64,000 bases of DNA from Hyphomonadaceae bacterium UKL13-1 (GCA_001602435.1 CP012156.1:3107898-3171897); one strand, 5' to 3'. Positions 48,320 to 57,252 are shown, numbered from the stretch's first letter. Notes: generated from the sequence alone by a model not told the origin. Program-made: numbers and translations.

Positions 48320-49710
48320 GTACGCAAGGAGACCTTCATCATGACTTCTTGTGCGGGCCGCGTGGTCAGCCGGGCGACTGGTCTCACCAGCTCTGGCTGT
48401 TGCACCTCAATCCGATAGGTTCTCAAAATGCGCGCAAGGATCAAGGTTGCTTCCGTTGTCGCGAAAGCCGCCCCGACACAGACGCGGGGGCCCGCGCCAA
48501 ACGGAATATAGGAACCGGGCAAAATTTCATGCTCTCGCTCTGGCAAGAAGCGATCAGGATCGAACACATCTGGGCTTGGCCAGAGCGATTGATGGCGATG
48601 CACGGCCCAAGGCGCAATCATCACCATCGTGCCGCGCTTAATCTTCTTCGAGCCAATCATCGTCGCGCGGGCCGCAACGCGCGGAATAAAGGTGATGGGC
48701 GGATAAAGCCGCAAGGCTTCTTTGAAAACATTGCGGGCATAGGTCAGCCGCTTCACATGGTCGAACTCTATCGGGCCAGAACCCGCAACGGCGACCGCTT
48801 CAGCCTGCACCTTATCTGCGACTGCGGGCTGCATCGCGGCAATGAAGAAAGCCCAAGTGAGCGCGCTGGCGGTGGTTTCATGGCCGGCCAAGAAAAATAC
48901 GCCCAATTGGTCGATCAATTCTTCGCGGGTAAAGCGTGTGTCGGTCTCTAGATCGCGTGCGGCAATCACCGCTGCGGCAATGTCATCAAATTGCGCGCCC
49001 GCCTCTAAATGCGTGTCGAGGAGGCGACCGATATGCCCACGGATGCGGGCACAAGCCTCCAAGACATCGGCGCGCTGGGGGATCTCGTCAAACGGCTTGC
49101 CAAAGATCAAGCGCACCAACTCAACATGCGCAACGCTGCGCTCAAAGAAGGCGAAGGACTCAAACACGTCGCGCGCCGTATCATTGGCCAGTGAGGCCGA
49201 GAAGACGGTTCGGCAAATGATGTCGGCGGTCAATTGCCCCATGGCGAGGTCCAGCGACATTTCTTGGCCCGAAGCCGCAGCTGCCTGCAGACGCACCTCA
49301 AAATCATCCAGCGCACCGACCATCGACGGAAAGGCCTTAGCCAAGCGAATATGAGAAAAGGCCGGATCAATCATCCGCCTTTGCTGACGCCATAACGAGC
49401 CACTGGACACAAACATGCTGTCGCCAACCAAGGGCGTCAGGGCACCAACCATCAAATCATTCTTCGGGAAGATATCTTCAGGATCGGCCAAGATGGGCTT
49501 GGTCAAAGCTGGGTCATTCACAATTTGGATCGAGCGGCGCGAATAGCCCAATGGCCCCATCGGCAAAAGATAGGCATCGGCTGGCATCAGGCTCAATAAA
49601 TCGCCATCGCCTTGTCGGATAACCCGAACCAAACTGGCCAGAGGCCCCATGGGTGCTGGCCGAGGAGGCTTATAGGCCGCGCCTTGAGCGTGAAGTCCGT
49701 CCGCCGCCAC
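48316..49710 (-). CDS. Cytochrome P450 in the carotenoid block
   Basis: 464 residues, GTG start. Haem-thiolate monooxygenase: I-helix oxygen-binding AGHETT (275-280), ExxR at E331 and R334, and the haem ligand C411 in FGAGPRVCVG. A short hydrophobic N-terminus is present but no real signal anchor, so it is soluble or peripherally bound. Flanked by crtB-side genes and crtD-side genes and preceded by a PpsR-type site, it most likely oxidises a carotenoid end group; alternatives such as isoprenoid tail or fatty acid oxidation remain open. No ferredoxin partner is adjacent. Confidence 0.88.
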   Translation of the reverse strand: MAADGLHAQGAAYKPPRPAPMGPLASLVRVIRQGDGDLLSLMPADAYLLPMGPLGYSRRSIQIVNDPALTKPILADPEDIFPKNDLMVGALTPLVGDSMFVSSGSLWRQQRRMIDPAFSHIRLAKAFPSMVGALDDFEVRLQAAAASGQEMSLDLAMGQLTADIICRTVFSASLANDTARDVFESFAFFERSVAHVELVRLIFGKPFDEIPQRADVLEACARIRGHIGRLLDTHLEAGAQFDDIAAAVIAARDLETDTRFTREELIDQLGVFFLAGHETTASALTWAFFIAAMQPAVADKVQAEAVAVAGSGPIEFDHVKRLTYARNVFKEALRLYPPITFIPRVAARATMIGSKKIKRGTMVMIAPWAVHRHQSLWPSPDVFDPDRFLPEREHEILPGSYIPFGAGPRVCVGAAFATTEATLILARILRTYRIEVQQPELVRPVARLTTRPAQEVMMKVSLRT

Positions 49711-49794
49711 CAGTCTACCTCAGCCCACTCATCCTGATCGCTCCGCAAAAAGCCGCGCCCAACCCCTTGAAGCCTAACGCTTGACGCGTCACTA

Positions 49795-49812
49795 TGTCCA
49801 GCCCGTTAGACG
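49795..49812. promoter_or_regulatory. PpsR/CrtJ-type operator between P450 and crtD arm
   Basis: TGTc-N10-gACg, the same near-palindrome found twice before bchC. A half-site GACG stands at the expected 8-bp spacing to its left (about 49783-49786), but the second palindrome is not complete. It is central to the divergent P450 and membrane-protein/crtD promoters. Confidence 0.6.
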
Positions 49813-49833
49813 CTTTCGACTGGATAGACAGTG

Positions 49834-50568
49834 ATGCTTACCTTGTTTCACACGTTGGTTGCCATCCATATCGCGTTTGGGGCGGTGGGGCTGGTCAGCT
49901 TCTGGGTCCCTGTTTTAGGCAAGAAGGGTAACCGCAATCACCGGCTGTGGGGTAAAGTTTTTGCACGGTCTATTTTGGCTGCGGGCTGTGTCGCCCTACT
50001 GCTGAGCATTTGTACGTTGATTGATCCCTTGGGAACGCATCCGCATTTAAAGGACGCTGTCTTTGTGCGCGGTATCTTTGGCATCATGATGTTTTATCTG
50101 GCGATCTTGACGATCAACTTGGCTTGGTACGGCCTCGAGACGATCAAGAACAAGGCCAATCATGCCGCCAACCGCCGCGGCCTGAACCTTGCGCTGCAAC
50201 CCATTTTAATTGCCGCTTCCTTGGCCTGCGCAATCGAGGGCGTTCTGATTGGTCAGTATCTGATGGTGGGCATGTCCATGGTCGGCTTCGCGACGGCGGG
50301 CACCAACCTCTTCTTCATGCTGAACCCCGCGCCCGGTCCGAAAGTCTATTTGATGGAGCATGTGAAAGCCATCGTGGGGGCCGGGATCTCGGTCTACACC
50401 GCGTTCTCCGCCTTTGGCGCGGTTCGATTGATGCCTTCCATGGCCTTGCATCCGGGCCTTTGGGCCATCCCCTTGGTGACGGGGCTTGCGATCATCCTTT
50501 ATCACCATCGCCAAATACGATTGAGCTTGCGCGCCCGTGCGAGCCAAACCGCAGGTGCCGCTTCGTGA
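49834..50568 (+). CDS. Multi-pass membrane protein (DUF2306-like) coupled to crtD
   Basis: 244 residues. About six to seven hydrophobic helices, start MLTLFHTLVAIHIAFGAVGLVSFWVPVLGKKG-like in style of DUF2306-type predicted membrane proteins with conserved histidines (H7 and H13). The GTG of crtD overlaps its stop (50565-50568), so both are one unit. Function unknown; histidine-rich helices could bind haem or a carotenoid. ATG at 49834 preferred over GTG at 49831. Confidence 0.7.
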   Translation: MLTLFHTLVAIHIAFGAVGLVSFWVPVLGKKGNRNHRLWGKVFARSILAAGCVALLLSICTLIDPLGTHPHLKDAVFVRGIFGIMMFYLAILTINLAWYGLETIKNKANHAANRRGLNLALQPILIAASLACAIEGVLIGQYLMVGMSMVGFATAGTNLFFMLNPAPGPKVYLMEHVKAIVGAGISVYTAFSAFGAVRLMPSMALHPGLWAIPLVTGLAIILYHHRQIRLSLRARASQTAGAAS

Positions 50569-52052
50569 AGGCAAAGAAGATCCTCGTCATTGGCGCGGGC
50601 ATGGGCGGCCTTGCGGCGGCCATCGACCTTGCCCGCCAAGGCCATCAAGTCGACGTCGTTGAGCGCGCTGCCGATGTGGGTGGCAAGATGCGCCAAGTAC
50701 CGGTCGGCGATACCGCTATGGATGGTGGCCCGACCGTCTTCACCATGAAATGGGTGTTTGACGGCTTGTTTGAAGATGCGGGCCTGTCTCTCGAGGATCA
50801 TCTGACCCTTTTGCCCGCAACCATCCTTGCCCGCCATGCTTGGACCCAAGGCGGTAATTTGGACCTGTTTGCCGACCGCGATGAGTCCGCCGAGGCCGTT
50901 CGCGAATTTGCTGGGTCCAAGGATGCGACGGGCTATTTGGCTTTCTGCAAGCGAAGTGCCGCTATCTATGAGACCTTACGCGGGCCCTTTATCGCCAGTC
51001 AAAGGCCGAACCCGATTGAGCTTGTGGCTCGGGTTGGCTTGAACCGATTAGGCGCAATGTGGGAGACGGCCCCGCATCAGACGATGTGGGGGGCCTTGGG
51101 CGCTTATTTCAAAGACCCACGCTTGAAGCAATTATTTGGCCGCTACGCGACTTATTGCGGCTCCTCTCCCTTTGCGGCTCCAGCGACTTTGATGCTGGTG
51201 AGCCATGTTGAGCAAGAGGGCGTCTGGCGGGTGCAGGGCGGCATGGCAAAAGTCGCGGCAGCCCTGAAAGCCCTTGCGATCAGCCAAGGCGTGACCTTCC
51301 ATTTCAACGCCGATGTGGAACGTATCGAGACACGCGACAAGCGCGTCAGCGGCCTTGTTCTAAAGGGCGGAGCGGCAATGCCAGCCGACGCCATTGTGTT
51401 CAATGGCGACATTTCAGCGCTTGGCAGCGGCCTTCTGGGTCCAGATGTGATTCCCGCGGCAAGGCCCGGCGCCCTGCCGCAACGCTCACAATCTGCGATA
51501 ACTTGGTGCGCGACCGCCACCACCAGCGGCTTGGCACTCGCCCATCATAGTGTTTTGTTTTCCGACGATTACAAGGCTGAATTTCAAGATGTTTTCACCC
51601 GCCAGCGACCGCCACAAGCCCCGACAATTTATATTTGCGCGCAAGACCGCGATGATGCTTGTGCGCCGCCTGACAAGCCAGAGCGCTTGTTGATCCTGAT
51701 GAATGCGCCTGCCAATGGCGACACTGTGGACTATGGCCAAGACGCCCAAACAAAAGCGAAAGAAAGCGCTTGGGCGATGATGACAAGCTGTGGGCTGACC
51801 CTTTCTATTGAGCACGAGCAGATCACCACGCCCCATGGATTCAATGCACTCTTCCCAGCCAGCGGCGGCGCGCTCTATGGCCGCGCCAATCATGGGCCGA
51901 TGGCCAGCTTTCAAAGGCCCGGCGCACGCAGCGGCATTAAGGGGCTCTATCTGGCTGGCGGCTCTGCCCATCCGGGTCCCGGCATTCCGATGGCCGCGCT
52001 TTCGGGACGGCTAGCCGCCGCCCGTCTACAAGCAGACTTGGACAAGGCTTAA
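50565..52052 (+). CDS. crtD: 1-hydroxycarotenoid 3,4-desaturase CrtD
   Basis: 495 residues. Phytoene-desaturase-like FAD enzyme that introduces the 3,4 double bond in 1-hydroxylated carotenoids. GTG start at 50565 overlaps the preceding membrane protein. VIGAGMGGLAAAIDLARQGHQVDVVERAADVGGKMR forms the dinucleotide loop; the C-terminal LYLAGGSAHPGPGIPMAALSGRLAA is the FAD closing motif. Convergent with crtI, sharing TTAA with its stop. A long frame back to 50124 is antisense or overlapping noise. Confidence 0.92.
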   Translation: MKAKKILVIGAGMGGLAAAIDLARQGHQVDVVERAADVGGKMRQVPVGDTAMDGGPTVFTMKWVFDGLFEDAGLSLEDHLTLLPATILARHAWTQGGNLDLFADRDESAEAVREFAGSKDATGYLAFCKRSAAIYETLRGPFIASQRPNPIELVARVGLNRLGAMWETAPHQTMWGALGAYFKDPRLKQLFGRYATYCGSSPFAAPATLMLVSHVEQEGVWRVQGGMAKVAAALKALAISQGVTFHFNADVERIETRDKRVSGLVLKGGAAMPADAIVFNGDISALGSGLLGPDVIPAARPGALPQRSQSAITWCATATTSGLALAHHSVLFSDDYKAEFQDVFTRQRPPQAPTIYICAQDRDDACAPPDKPERLLILMNAPANGDTVDYGQDAQTKAKESAWAMMTSCGLTLSIEHEQITTPHGFNALFPASGGALYGRANHGPMASFQRPGARSGIKGLYLAGGSAHPGPGIPMAALSGRLAAARLQADLDKA

Positions 52053-53599
52053 GCGGTTTTGACCTTCCCAGCCCAAGCACTGGCTGGCGGGATCAACCGA
52101 TCAATGACCTTCGCCGAAGAGACAACCCCTGGCAGCCCAGCACCGGGATGTGTGCCTGCCCCCACAAAATAGAGGCCCGGCACATCCGAACTGATGTTAT
52201 GCGGCCGGAACCACGCACTTTGGAACAGCTTAGGCTCCATGCCAAAGGCTGCACCATGGGTGGAGAGCAGGCGATCCTGAAAGTCTTGCGGGGTCAGCAT
52301 ATGGGATGACACAATCGCTTCAGACAGGCCGGGCAGAACCGTATCGGCCAAACGCTGTTCGATCTTTTTGCGATAAGGCTCTGCCATGCTGGCCCAATCG
52401 ACCCCGCTGCCCAAATGCGGCACGGGGGCCAAGACGTAAAAGGCATCGCAGCCTTCCGGCGCAAGGCTCGGGTCGTTTGCCGTCGGGCGATGCAGATACA
52501 GGCTGAAGTCGTCCGCCAATGTCTTTTTGGTGAAGATATCGGTCAGCAATTCCTGATAGCGTGGCCCGAGCACCATGGTGTGTTGATAGCAATCGTCAAA
52601 CTTCCGATTGGTGCCAAAATACCAGACAAACAAGCTCATGGAATAATCGGCGCGCGCGATCTTTTCATCCGTCCAAACTTTGCGCGGCTGATTGCGCAGC
52701 AGCTTGGTATAGGTCCAGCCCAAATCCGCGTTCGAGACAACCAAATCAGCATGGACGATTTCACCATTGGCCAGACGCACCCCTGCAGCCCGACCATCCT
52801 CTGTCAAAATCTCGTCGATCTCGGCATTATAAATGAGTTGATTGCCATGGCCCTCGATCAGATCGACCATGCCCTTCACCAGAGCCCCGGTGCCACCAAG
52901 GGCGTAATGGACGCCATAGGTGCGCTCGAGATGGGCGATCAGGCAATAATAGGAGGTGGTCGCAAAGGGATTTCCCCCGATTAACAACGGATGGAAGCTG
53001 AACGCCACCCGTAGTTTTTCATTTTTAAAGAATTCCGAGACCTTGCCAAAAACGGTGCGGAATCCACCCAGACGGATCAAGTCAGGCGCGGACTTGAACA
53101 AGGTCGACAGCTCATGAAACGGTTGGTCGACCAATTTGGTGAAGGCCTCATCATAAATGGCCTCACTGGCCTTCATATAGCGATCAAAACCTGCAAGGTC
53201 GTCTGGCTCAAAGCGGGCAATCTGCGCGCGCATCGCATCAAGATCAGCCGTCGCCTCAAAAACCGTCCCATCATCAAAGCGGATCTTGTAAAACGGGTCG
53301 ATGCTGCGCAACTGCACGTGGTCCGACAGGGTCTTGCCGCAAATGTCCCACAATTCCTCGAAGATGAACGGCGCCGTGATGATGGTTGGACCGGCATCAA
53401 AGGTGAAGCCATCTTGACGGTAGACATAGCCGCGGCCACCGGGACCATCGAGCTTTTCATAGACGCTGACGCGATAGCCTTTTGCCCCTAAACGGATGGC
53501 AGCTGCTAAGCCCCCAAAACCGGCACCAATAACGATGGCATGTGGGCGGTTATCGGCGCGAGCCGAGGCGAAATCTGAGGGTCGTGTTGTAAAGTTCAT
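52049..53599 (-). CDS. crtI: Phytoene desaturase CrtI
   Basis: 516 residues. FAD enzyme taking phytoene to neurosporene or lycopene. Loop VIGAGFGGLAAAIRLGAKGYRVSVYEKLDGPGGRGYV, then AGPTIITAP and the C-terminal LYFVGAGTHPGAGLPGVVSSAKV match the family. ATG at 53599. CrtD is a paralogue on the other strand sharing the TTAA overlap. CrtI is separated from crtB by the P450/ATP-grasp genes. Confidence 0.96.
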   Translation of the reverse strand: MNFTTRPSDFASARADNRPHAIVIGAGFGGLAAAIRLGAKGYRVSVYEKLDGPGGRGYVYRQDGFTFDAGPTIITAPFIFEELWDICGKTLSDHVQLRSIDPFYKIRFDDGTVFEATADLDAMRAQIARFEPDDLAGFDRYMKASEAIYDEAFTKLVDQPFHELSTLFKSAPDLIRLGGFRTVFGKVSEFFKNEKLRVAFSFHPLLIGGNPFATTSYYCLIAHLERTYGVHYALGGTGALVKGMVDLIEGHGNQLIYNAEIDEILTEDGRAAGVRLANGEIVHADLVVSNADLGWTYTKLLRNQPRKVWTDEKIARADYSMSLFVWYFGTNRKFDDCYQHTMVLGPRYQELLTDIFTKKTLADDFSLYLHRPTANDPSLAPEGCDAFYVLAPVPHLGSGVDWASMAEPYRKKIEQRLADTVLPGLSEAIVSSHMLTPQDFQDRLLSTHGAAFGMEPKLFQSAWFRPHNISSDVPGLYFVGAGTHPGAGLPGVVSSAKVIDRLIPPASAWAGKVKTA

Positions 53600-53755
53600 T
53601 GGACAATTAAACCCTCAATTTGCATGGACGCAAGGCCTAGATCATCCAGAAGGGATGGAAACTCAAGCACCTGCACAGACCCTTCCGCAAACGGGGTACC
53701 AAATGACGCACGGCAAATCATAGATTACTCCCGTTTACCTCGAGGTGGGATAGAA

Positions 53756-54634
53756 TTAGTTCGAAGCCTGCGTGAGAACAGCCAGCAGCGCAGCAGCGAC
53801 AGCCTCTGGGCCTTCTTCATGCGCCAAATGACCCAAGTCCGGCAGATTGATGAATCGGGCCTGTGGCACGTGTTGGCACAAATCAACCGCGCTGGCCGGC
53901 GGCACCGCCGCGTCTTTTGACCCGCAGAAGAGATAGAGCGGCATCTGAAGGCCCGCCATGTTTTTGACCAGTGGAGCAAGATTCCAATTGGCCATCATGC
54001 CGAGCATGCCTGCGACATGGCCGGGCGCTGTAAACAAATCCCGATATCGCGCCATCATGTCCTCAGGAATGACCGATCCCGTGCTGCGCATCAGCTTCTC
54101 AATCCGACGGCGATCTTTTGCCCCTTCCGCGACCGCATAAATGGTGATCGGGTTGAGGGCAAGAACGTGGGCGACCACTGGAAAAATGAGGGCTGCAAGG
54201 CCCTTAAAGGGCTGGAACGCGCCATTAATGGCCAAAATCGCCTGCGGGCGGATATAGCCGTCCAGCGCCATTTGCACCGCGATCGCGGCCCCTGCCGAAT
54301 GCCCAATAACAAAGGCAGGCTCAACATCCAAGGCTGTCAGTAAATCGCGCAAGAGGCGGGCCATACCGGGTAGCGATTGGCCGGATTCAGGGGGCGTTTG
54401 GGTAAAGCCATGCCCGGGCAAGTCTGGCATGATCAACGTATAATGCGCCGCCAGCATGGGCGCGATACCAGCCCACGAGTGACATGACGAACCGGTACCA
54501 TGCAATAAGAGAAGTGGCGGCCCTTCACCGATCGTCTGCAAGTGCCACTTCTGATCGCCAACCTGGATGAAGCGACTGCTTTGGCGATTGGGCCAGTTTA
54601 CCCCCTCTCGGCTCCATTTAGGCTTCCGATACAT
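53756..54634 (-). CDS. bchO: Alpha/beta hydrolase BchO (Mg-chelatase-associated)
   Basis: 292 residues from the ATG 54634; a TTG at 54652 would add six residues. Alpha/beta fold with LLLLHGTGSSCHSW and nucleophile elbow GHSAGAA, then a late DLGHLAHEE histidine. The start KPKWSREGVNWPNRQSSRFI is typical of BchO, found beside bchID in many clusters. Its activity in Mg chelation or pigment handling is not settled. bchI and bchD are not in the window. Confidence 0.88.
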   Translation of the reverse strand: MYRKPKWSREGVNWPNRQSSRFIQVGDQKWHLQTIGEGPPLLLLHGTGSSCHSWAGIAPMLAAHYTLIMPDLPGHGFTQTPPESGQSLPGMARLLRDLLTALDVEPAFVIGHSAGAAIAVQMALDGYIRPQAILAINGAFQPFKGLAALIFPVVAHVLALNPITIYAVAEGAKDRRRIEKLMRSTGSVIPEDMMARYRDLFTAPGHVAGMLGMMANWNLAPLVKNMAGLQMPLYLFCGSKDAAVPPASAVDLCQHVPQARFINLPDLGHLAHEEGPEAVAAALLAVLTQASN

Positions 54635-54902
54635 CAGTCGAGGTCCAAGCAAATCAAGTGGAATTCACGGCGTAGGTCAGAGGTTTGCTTTCTAGGTGTT
54701 TCGATCATGTCCACAGCGTGGTCACGTGTAATTCGCGTCACCGCGATTCTCGAATGTTCCACTACTATCACCCCCGAGACGACATAAAACACCCTTGTGA
54801 CGCTATACTGCCAGAGACAAGCGCACCAGAGTTGCCACCTGACAAGATTGTTACCGAAGGCAGGCAAAAGCCGTTCCGGCGGGTCTTGGGAGAAAGAACA
54901 GC

Positions 54903-56183
54903 ATGAGACGGCAAGGTTTACAATGGAAGTTTCACCCGCAACGGGACCTTCTGCTCGCCGAAGCTCACGCCCGGCCCTCTACCCCCGTTCAAGCGCCGCA
55001 TCTCGCTTCACGTATCGCCACCATGTCGGGCGAAGGCGGTGTCAGTGCCGACCGTGCGCATATGGCCGCCCTTTGCCGGAAAATTGGCACGTCGGAGCCC
55101 GGGCCCGAAGCACGCTGGTGCGTGGTGGATGGCGGAACCTGGCGGCTGCGGTGGGAACGCCACACGGAAATATCGACCTGGACGGTGTTTCGCGACAGCC
55201 CAGCAACCCCGGACTTTATGTTCGAGGCCACAGCCCTCGATCTCCTGCCGCAAGACTGGCTGGCTGGCTTGCCCGGTGAGGTTTTGGGCGCGGCCCATGT
55301 CGTGCTGTCCACATTGGCACCGGAGCATTTGCCTTTTGCCGATAGTGATATCATTGCCGCGCGGGTAGCAAATGGCTCCATCGATGTCTTCAGCGACTTT
55401 CGCCCGGGCCCTGATTCCTTCACGCGCTTTGTCATGGTGCAGTCTGACCCCAATCCCGTGACCGCAGGACGGGTGTTGCAGCAATTGTTTGAGATTGAGA
55501 CCTATCGCTTGCTGGCGCTCTTGGCCTTCCCACTGGCCAACTCAACCTCTGCCACCTTGGCGCGCTTTGAAGCCGAAGCGGCGGCCTCAGCCATGCAAGT
55601 TGCCGATGAAGGTGGCGTGGAAGCCGACCGAAATCTCTTGTCCCGCCTCGCCGCTTTGGCCGGGGAAGCCGAAGCCATGGTTGGGGCGACCACCTACCGG
55701 TTTGCTGCCGCCCGCGCTTATGAGGGGCTGGTGCAAGAGCGGATCGGACAATTGCGCGAACAAGCCATTGATGGCCGCCCGACCATTGCTGACTTTATGG
55801 AACGCCGACTAGCGCCCGCCATGCGGACCTGTGTAGCCGTGGGCGACCGCCAACGCGATGTCATTGAACGCATCGCCCGCACCACGCAGATGCTCAACAC
55901 GCGCGTCGAGGTGGCGTCTGAAGCAATCAATGTCGGCCTTTTGGCCTCCATGGATCGACGCAGCCAAGAACAATTGCGCCTGCAACAAACCGTGGAGGGC
56001 CTCTCGGTCGCCGCCATCTCTTATTATTCTTTGGGATTGATCCATTTCGCGATGGAAGGCCTCTCCGAAACAATTTTCCACTTCAATGCCAAGGCGGCGA
56101 CCGGGCTTTCCGCTCCCTTTGTGGTGCTGGGGGTTTGGTTCATTCTGAGGCAATTGCGCAAGGATATTTCAGGCGAGAAGTAG
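54903..56183 (+). CDS. DUF3422 membrane protein
   Basis: 426 residues. DUF3422 family: the N-terminal EAHARPSTPV segment, a soluble alpha/beta part and two membrane helices near the C-terminus (about 370-390 and 400-418, the latter FVVLGVWFILRQL). GGGAGAAAG stands ahead of the ATG. It is divergent from bchO and followed by the hairpin array, convergent with hemA. Function unknown. Confidence 0.85.
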   Translation: MRRQGLQWKFHPQRDLLLAEAHARPSTPVQAPHLASRIATMSGEGGVSADRAHMAALCRKIGTSEPGPEARWCVVDGGTWRLRWERHTEISTWTVFRDSPATPDFMFEATALDLLPQDWLAGLPGEVLGAAHVVLSTLAPEHLPFADSDIIAARVANGSIDVFSDFRPGPDSFTRFVMVQSDPNPVTAGRVLQQLFEIETYRLLALLAFPLANSTSATLARFEAEAAASAMQVADEGGVEADRNLLSRLAALAGEAEAMVGATTYRFAAARAYEGLVQERIGQLREQAIDGRPTIADFMERRLAPAMRTCVAVGDRQRDVIERIARTTQMLNTRVEVASEAINVGLLASMDRRSQEQLRLQQTVEGLSVAAISYYSLGLIHFAMEGLSETIFHFNAKAATGLSAPFVVLGVWFILRQLRKDISGEK

Positions 56184-56203
56184 GGGCTCATCCCTCCCCC
56201 CCA

Positions 56204-56303
56204 CGCTGTCATCCCTGCCGGAGCGCCAGCGAAGACCGGGGACCTTGTAGGACTTTGCGACACAAGGTCTAGGACTCGGCTGACGCCGTCCGGGATGACA
56301 GCG
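56204..56303. repeat. Hairpin element A (100-nt palindrome)
   Basis: Outer arms CGCTGTCATCCC/GGGATGACAGCG, 12 bp, with an inner hairpin GACCTTGT/ACAAGGTC (56241-56269). Arms resemble the TGTCATCCC-type dispersed palindromes common in alphaproteobacterial genomes. It begins 20 bases after the DUF3422 stop. Confidence 0.75.
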
Positions 56304-56327
56304 TTCGAGGTTTTTTCGCCTGGAAGG

Positions 56328-56356
56328 CTTTGGTGCAGGCTATGCCTGCCCCAAAG
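56328..56356. repeat. Hairpin element B
   Basis: GCAGGC/GCCTGC with a 3-base TAT loop, extended by TTTGG/CCAAA after one mismatch. Confidence 0.65.
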
Positions 56357-56374
56357 GCCAACTTCAATTGTTTT

Positions 56375-56461
56375 CGGGCGATTTGACGTGTCAAGTCCAG
56401 ATTTCCTTTGGAAATCTGCCGCGCAGCGGCGCGAAGCGGACTTGACTCTTCAGATCGCCCG
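56375..56461. repeat. Junction-shaped element C
   Basis: Outer stem CGGGCGAT/ATCGCCCG and next stem GTCAAGTCC/GGACTTGAC enclose two hairpins side by side: AGATTTCC/GGAAATCT with TTT loop and GCCGC/GCGGC with GCA loop. As RNA it would fold as a three-way junction of 87 nt. Confidence 0.7.
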
Positions 56462-56474
56462 ATCACGATATTCA

Positions 56475-56513
56475 AAGCGGTTTGGTGAGACAGAAGGATC
56501 ACCAAAACCGCTT
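56475..56513. repeat. Hairpin element D
   Basis: 14-bp stem AAGCGGTTTGGTGA with its complement at 56499-56513 (one bulged T) around the loop GACAGAAGGA. The loop and right arm are partly repeated near 57429-57445. Confidence 0.7.
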
Positions 56514-56534
56514 CCAGATCGAGAGCCCAAAAAT

Positions 56535-56598
56535 GGAGCGCGCAACAACAGTTGCGCATGTCAGCGCCTATAGATGCGCAACTTTTGTTGCGCGCTCC
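56535..56598. repeat. Long hairpin E (pair of F)
   Basis: 24-base arms 56535-56558 and 56575-56598 pair at 23 of 24 positions around an internal mismatch; 16-base loop. The same shape is repeated at 57335-57400 with altered pairs. Confidence 0.85.
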
Positions 56599-56657
56599 TA
56601 GCCACCAACACCTTTAGCCCCGCGTGGAAAACCACCGGGGGTGCGGCTGAATGAGGG

Positions 56658-56740
56658 GCCGGGGCGCGTGGTATGCGCCAAATGAGGTGGGCCAGATTAA
56701 CGGACTGGCCCGGAATACGACGCAAACCGTGCGCCCCGGC
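56658..56740. repeat. Nested hairpin H
   Basis: Outer arms GCCGGGGCGC/GCGCCCCGGC (56658-56667, 56731-56740) enclosing GGGCCAG/CTGGCCC (56689-56695, 56705-56711). Confidence 0.65.
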
Positions 56741-57102
56741 TGAAAAGTTCTGTGTGCTTAGGTGGTTCATGACGCCACGGGTGGTTCAAATTTCCCCCGC
56801 CTAGTTCGTAAAGGCCTCATCCTAGAAGCTTGCGCTCCTAAAAATACATAAGGCTTCCCCAAGGCGTCTCAAAGGCATCGCCTAAGTTCTTGACCAAGGG
56901 CTTCACACGGCAGTCGGGCTCAAGCACACCGGGCATCAGGACAGCTAATCCCAATGAAACACGAGGTCGCCACTTCAACCTCGATTAATCCCGCTTACCA
57001 TCCCCAACCGGTGTCGCCGCTGCAGCAACAACGCCCTCTCGTTGGAGATGGCCTTAAGTTACGCTGTGACTGGATAGAGTGGGATAGATTTTCATTTGTG
57101 CG

Positions 57103-57252
57103 CTCCCCTCTCCCTGTGGGAGAGGGGGCAGGGGTGAGGGCTGGCGGAGGCAAAAGCCAGCTACCTTGTGCACAACGGCCTCGCCAACCCGCCTTATAGA
57201 TTGGGTGCGCGTAAGCCCTCACCCCCACCCCTCTCCCAAGGGGAGAGGGGAG
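57103..57252. repeat. REPIN-like pair of G/C-rich palindromes (element G)
   Basis: Block 57103-57141 (CTCCCCTCTCCC, GGGAGAGGG, GGGGTGAGGGC) is mirrored by the inverted block 57215-57252. Two head-to-head REP-type sequences about 73 bases apart are typical of REPIN elements mobilised by RAYT transposases. Confidence 0.7.

Noticed and set aside
50124-50564. N-terminal extension of the crtD frame
   Set aside because: Lies in another frame of the membrane protein gene; CrtD starts with its FAD loop right after the GTG at 50565.
53588-53605. TGT-N12-ACA over the crtI start codon
   Set aside because: Lacks the C and G at the inner positions on one side, no partner at 8-bp spacing, and overlaps the ATG; may be chance.
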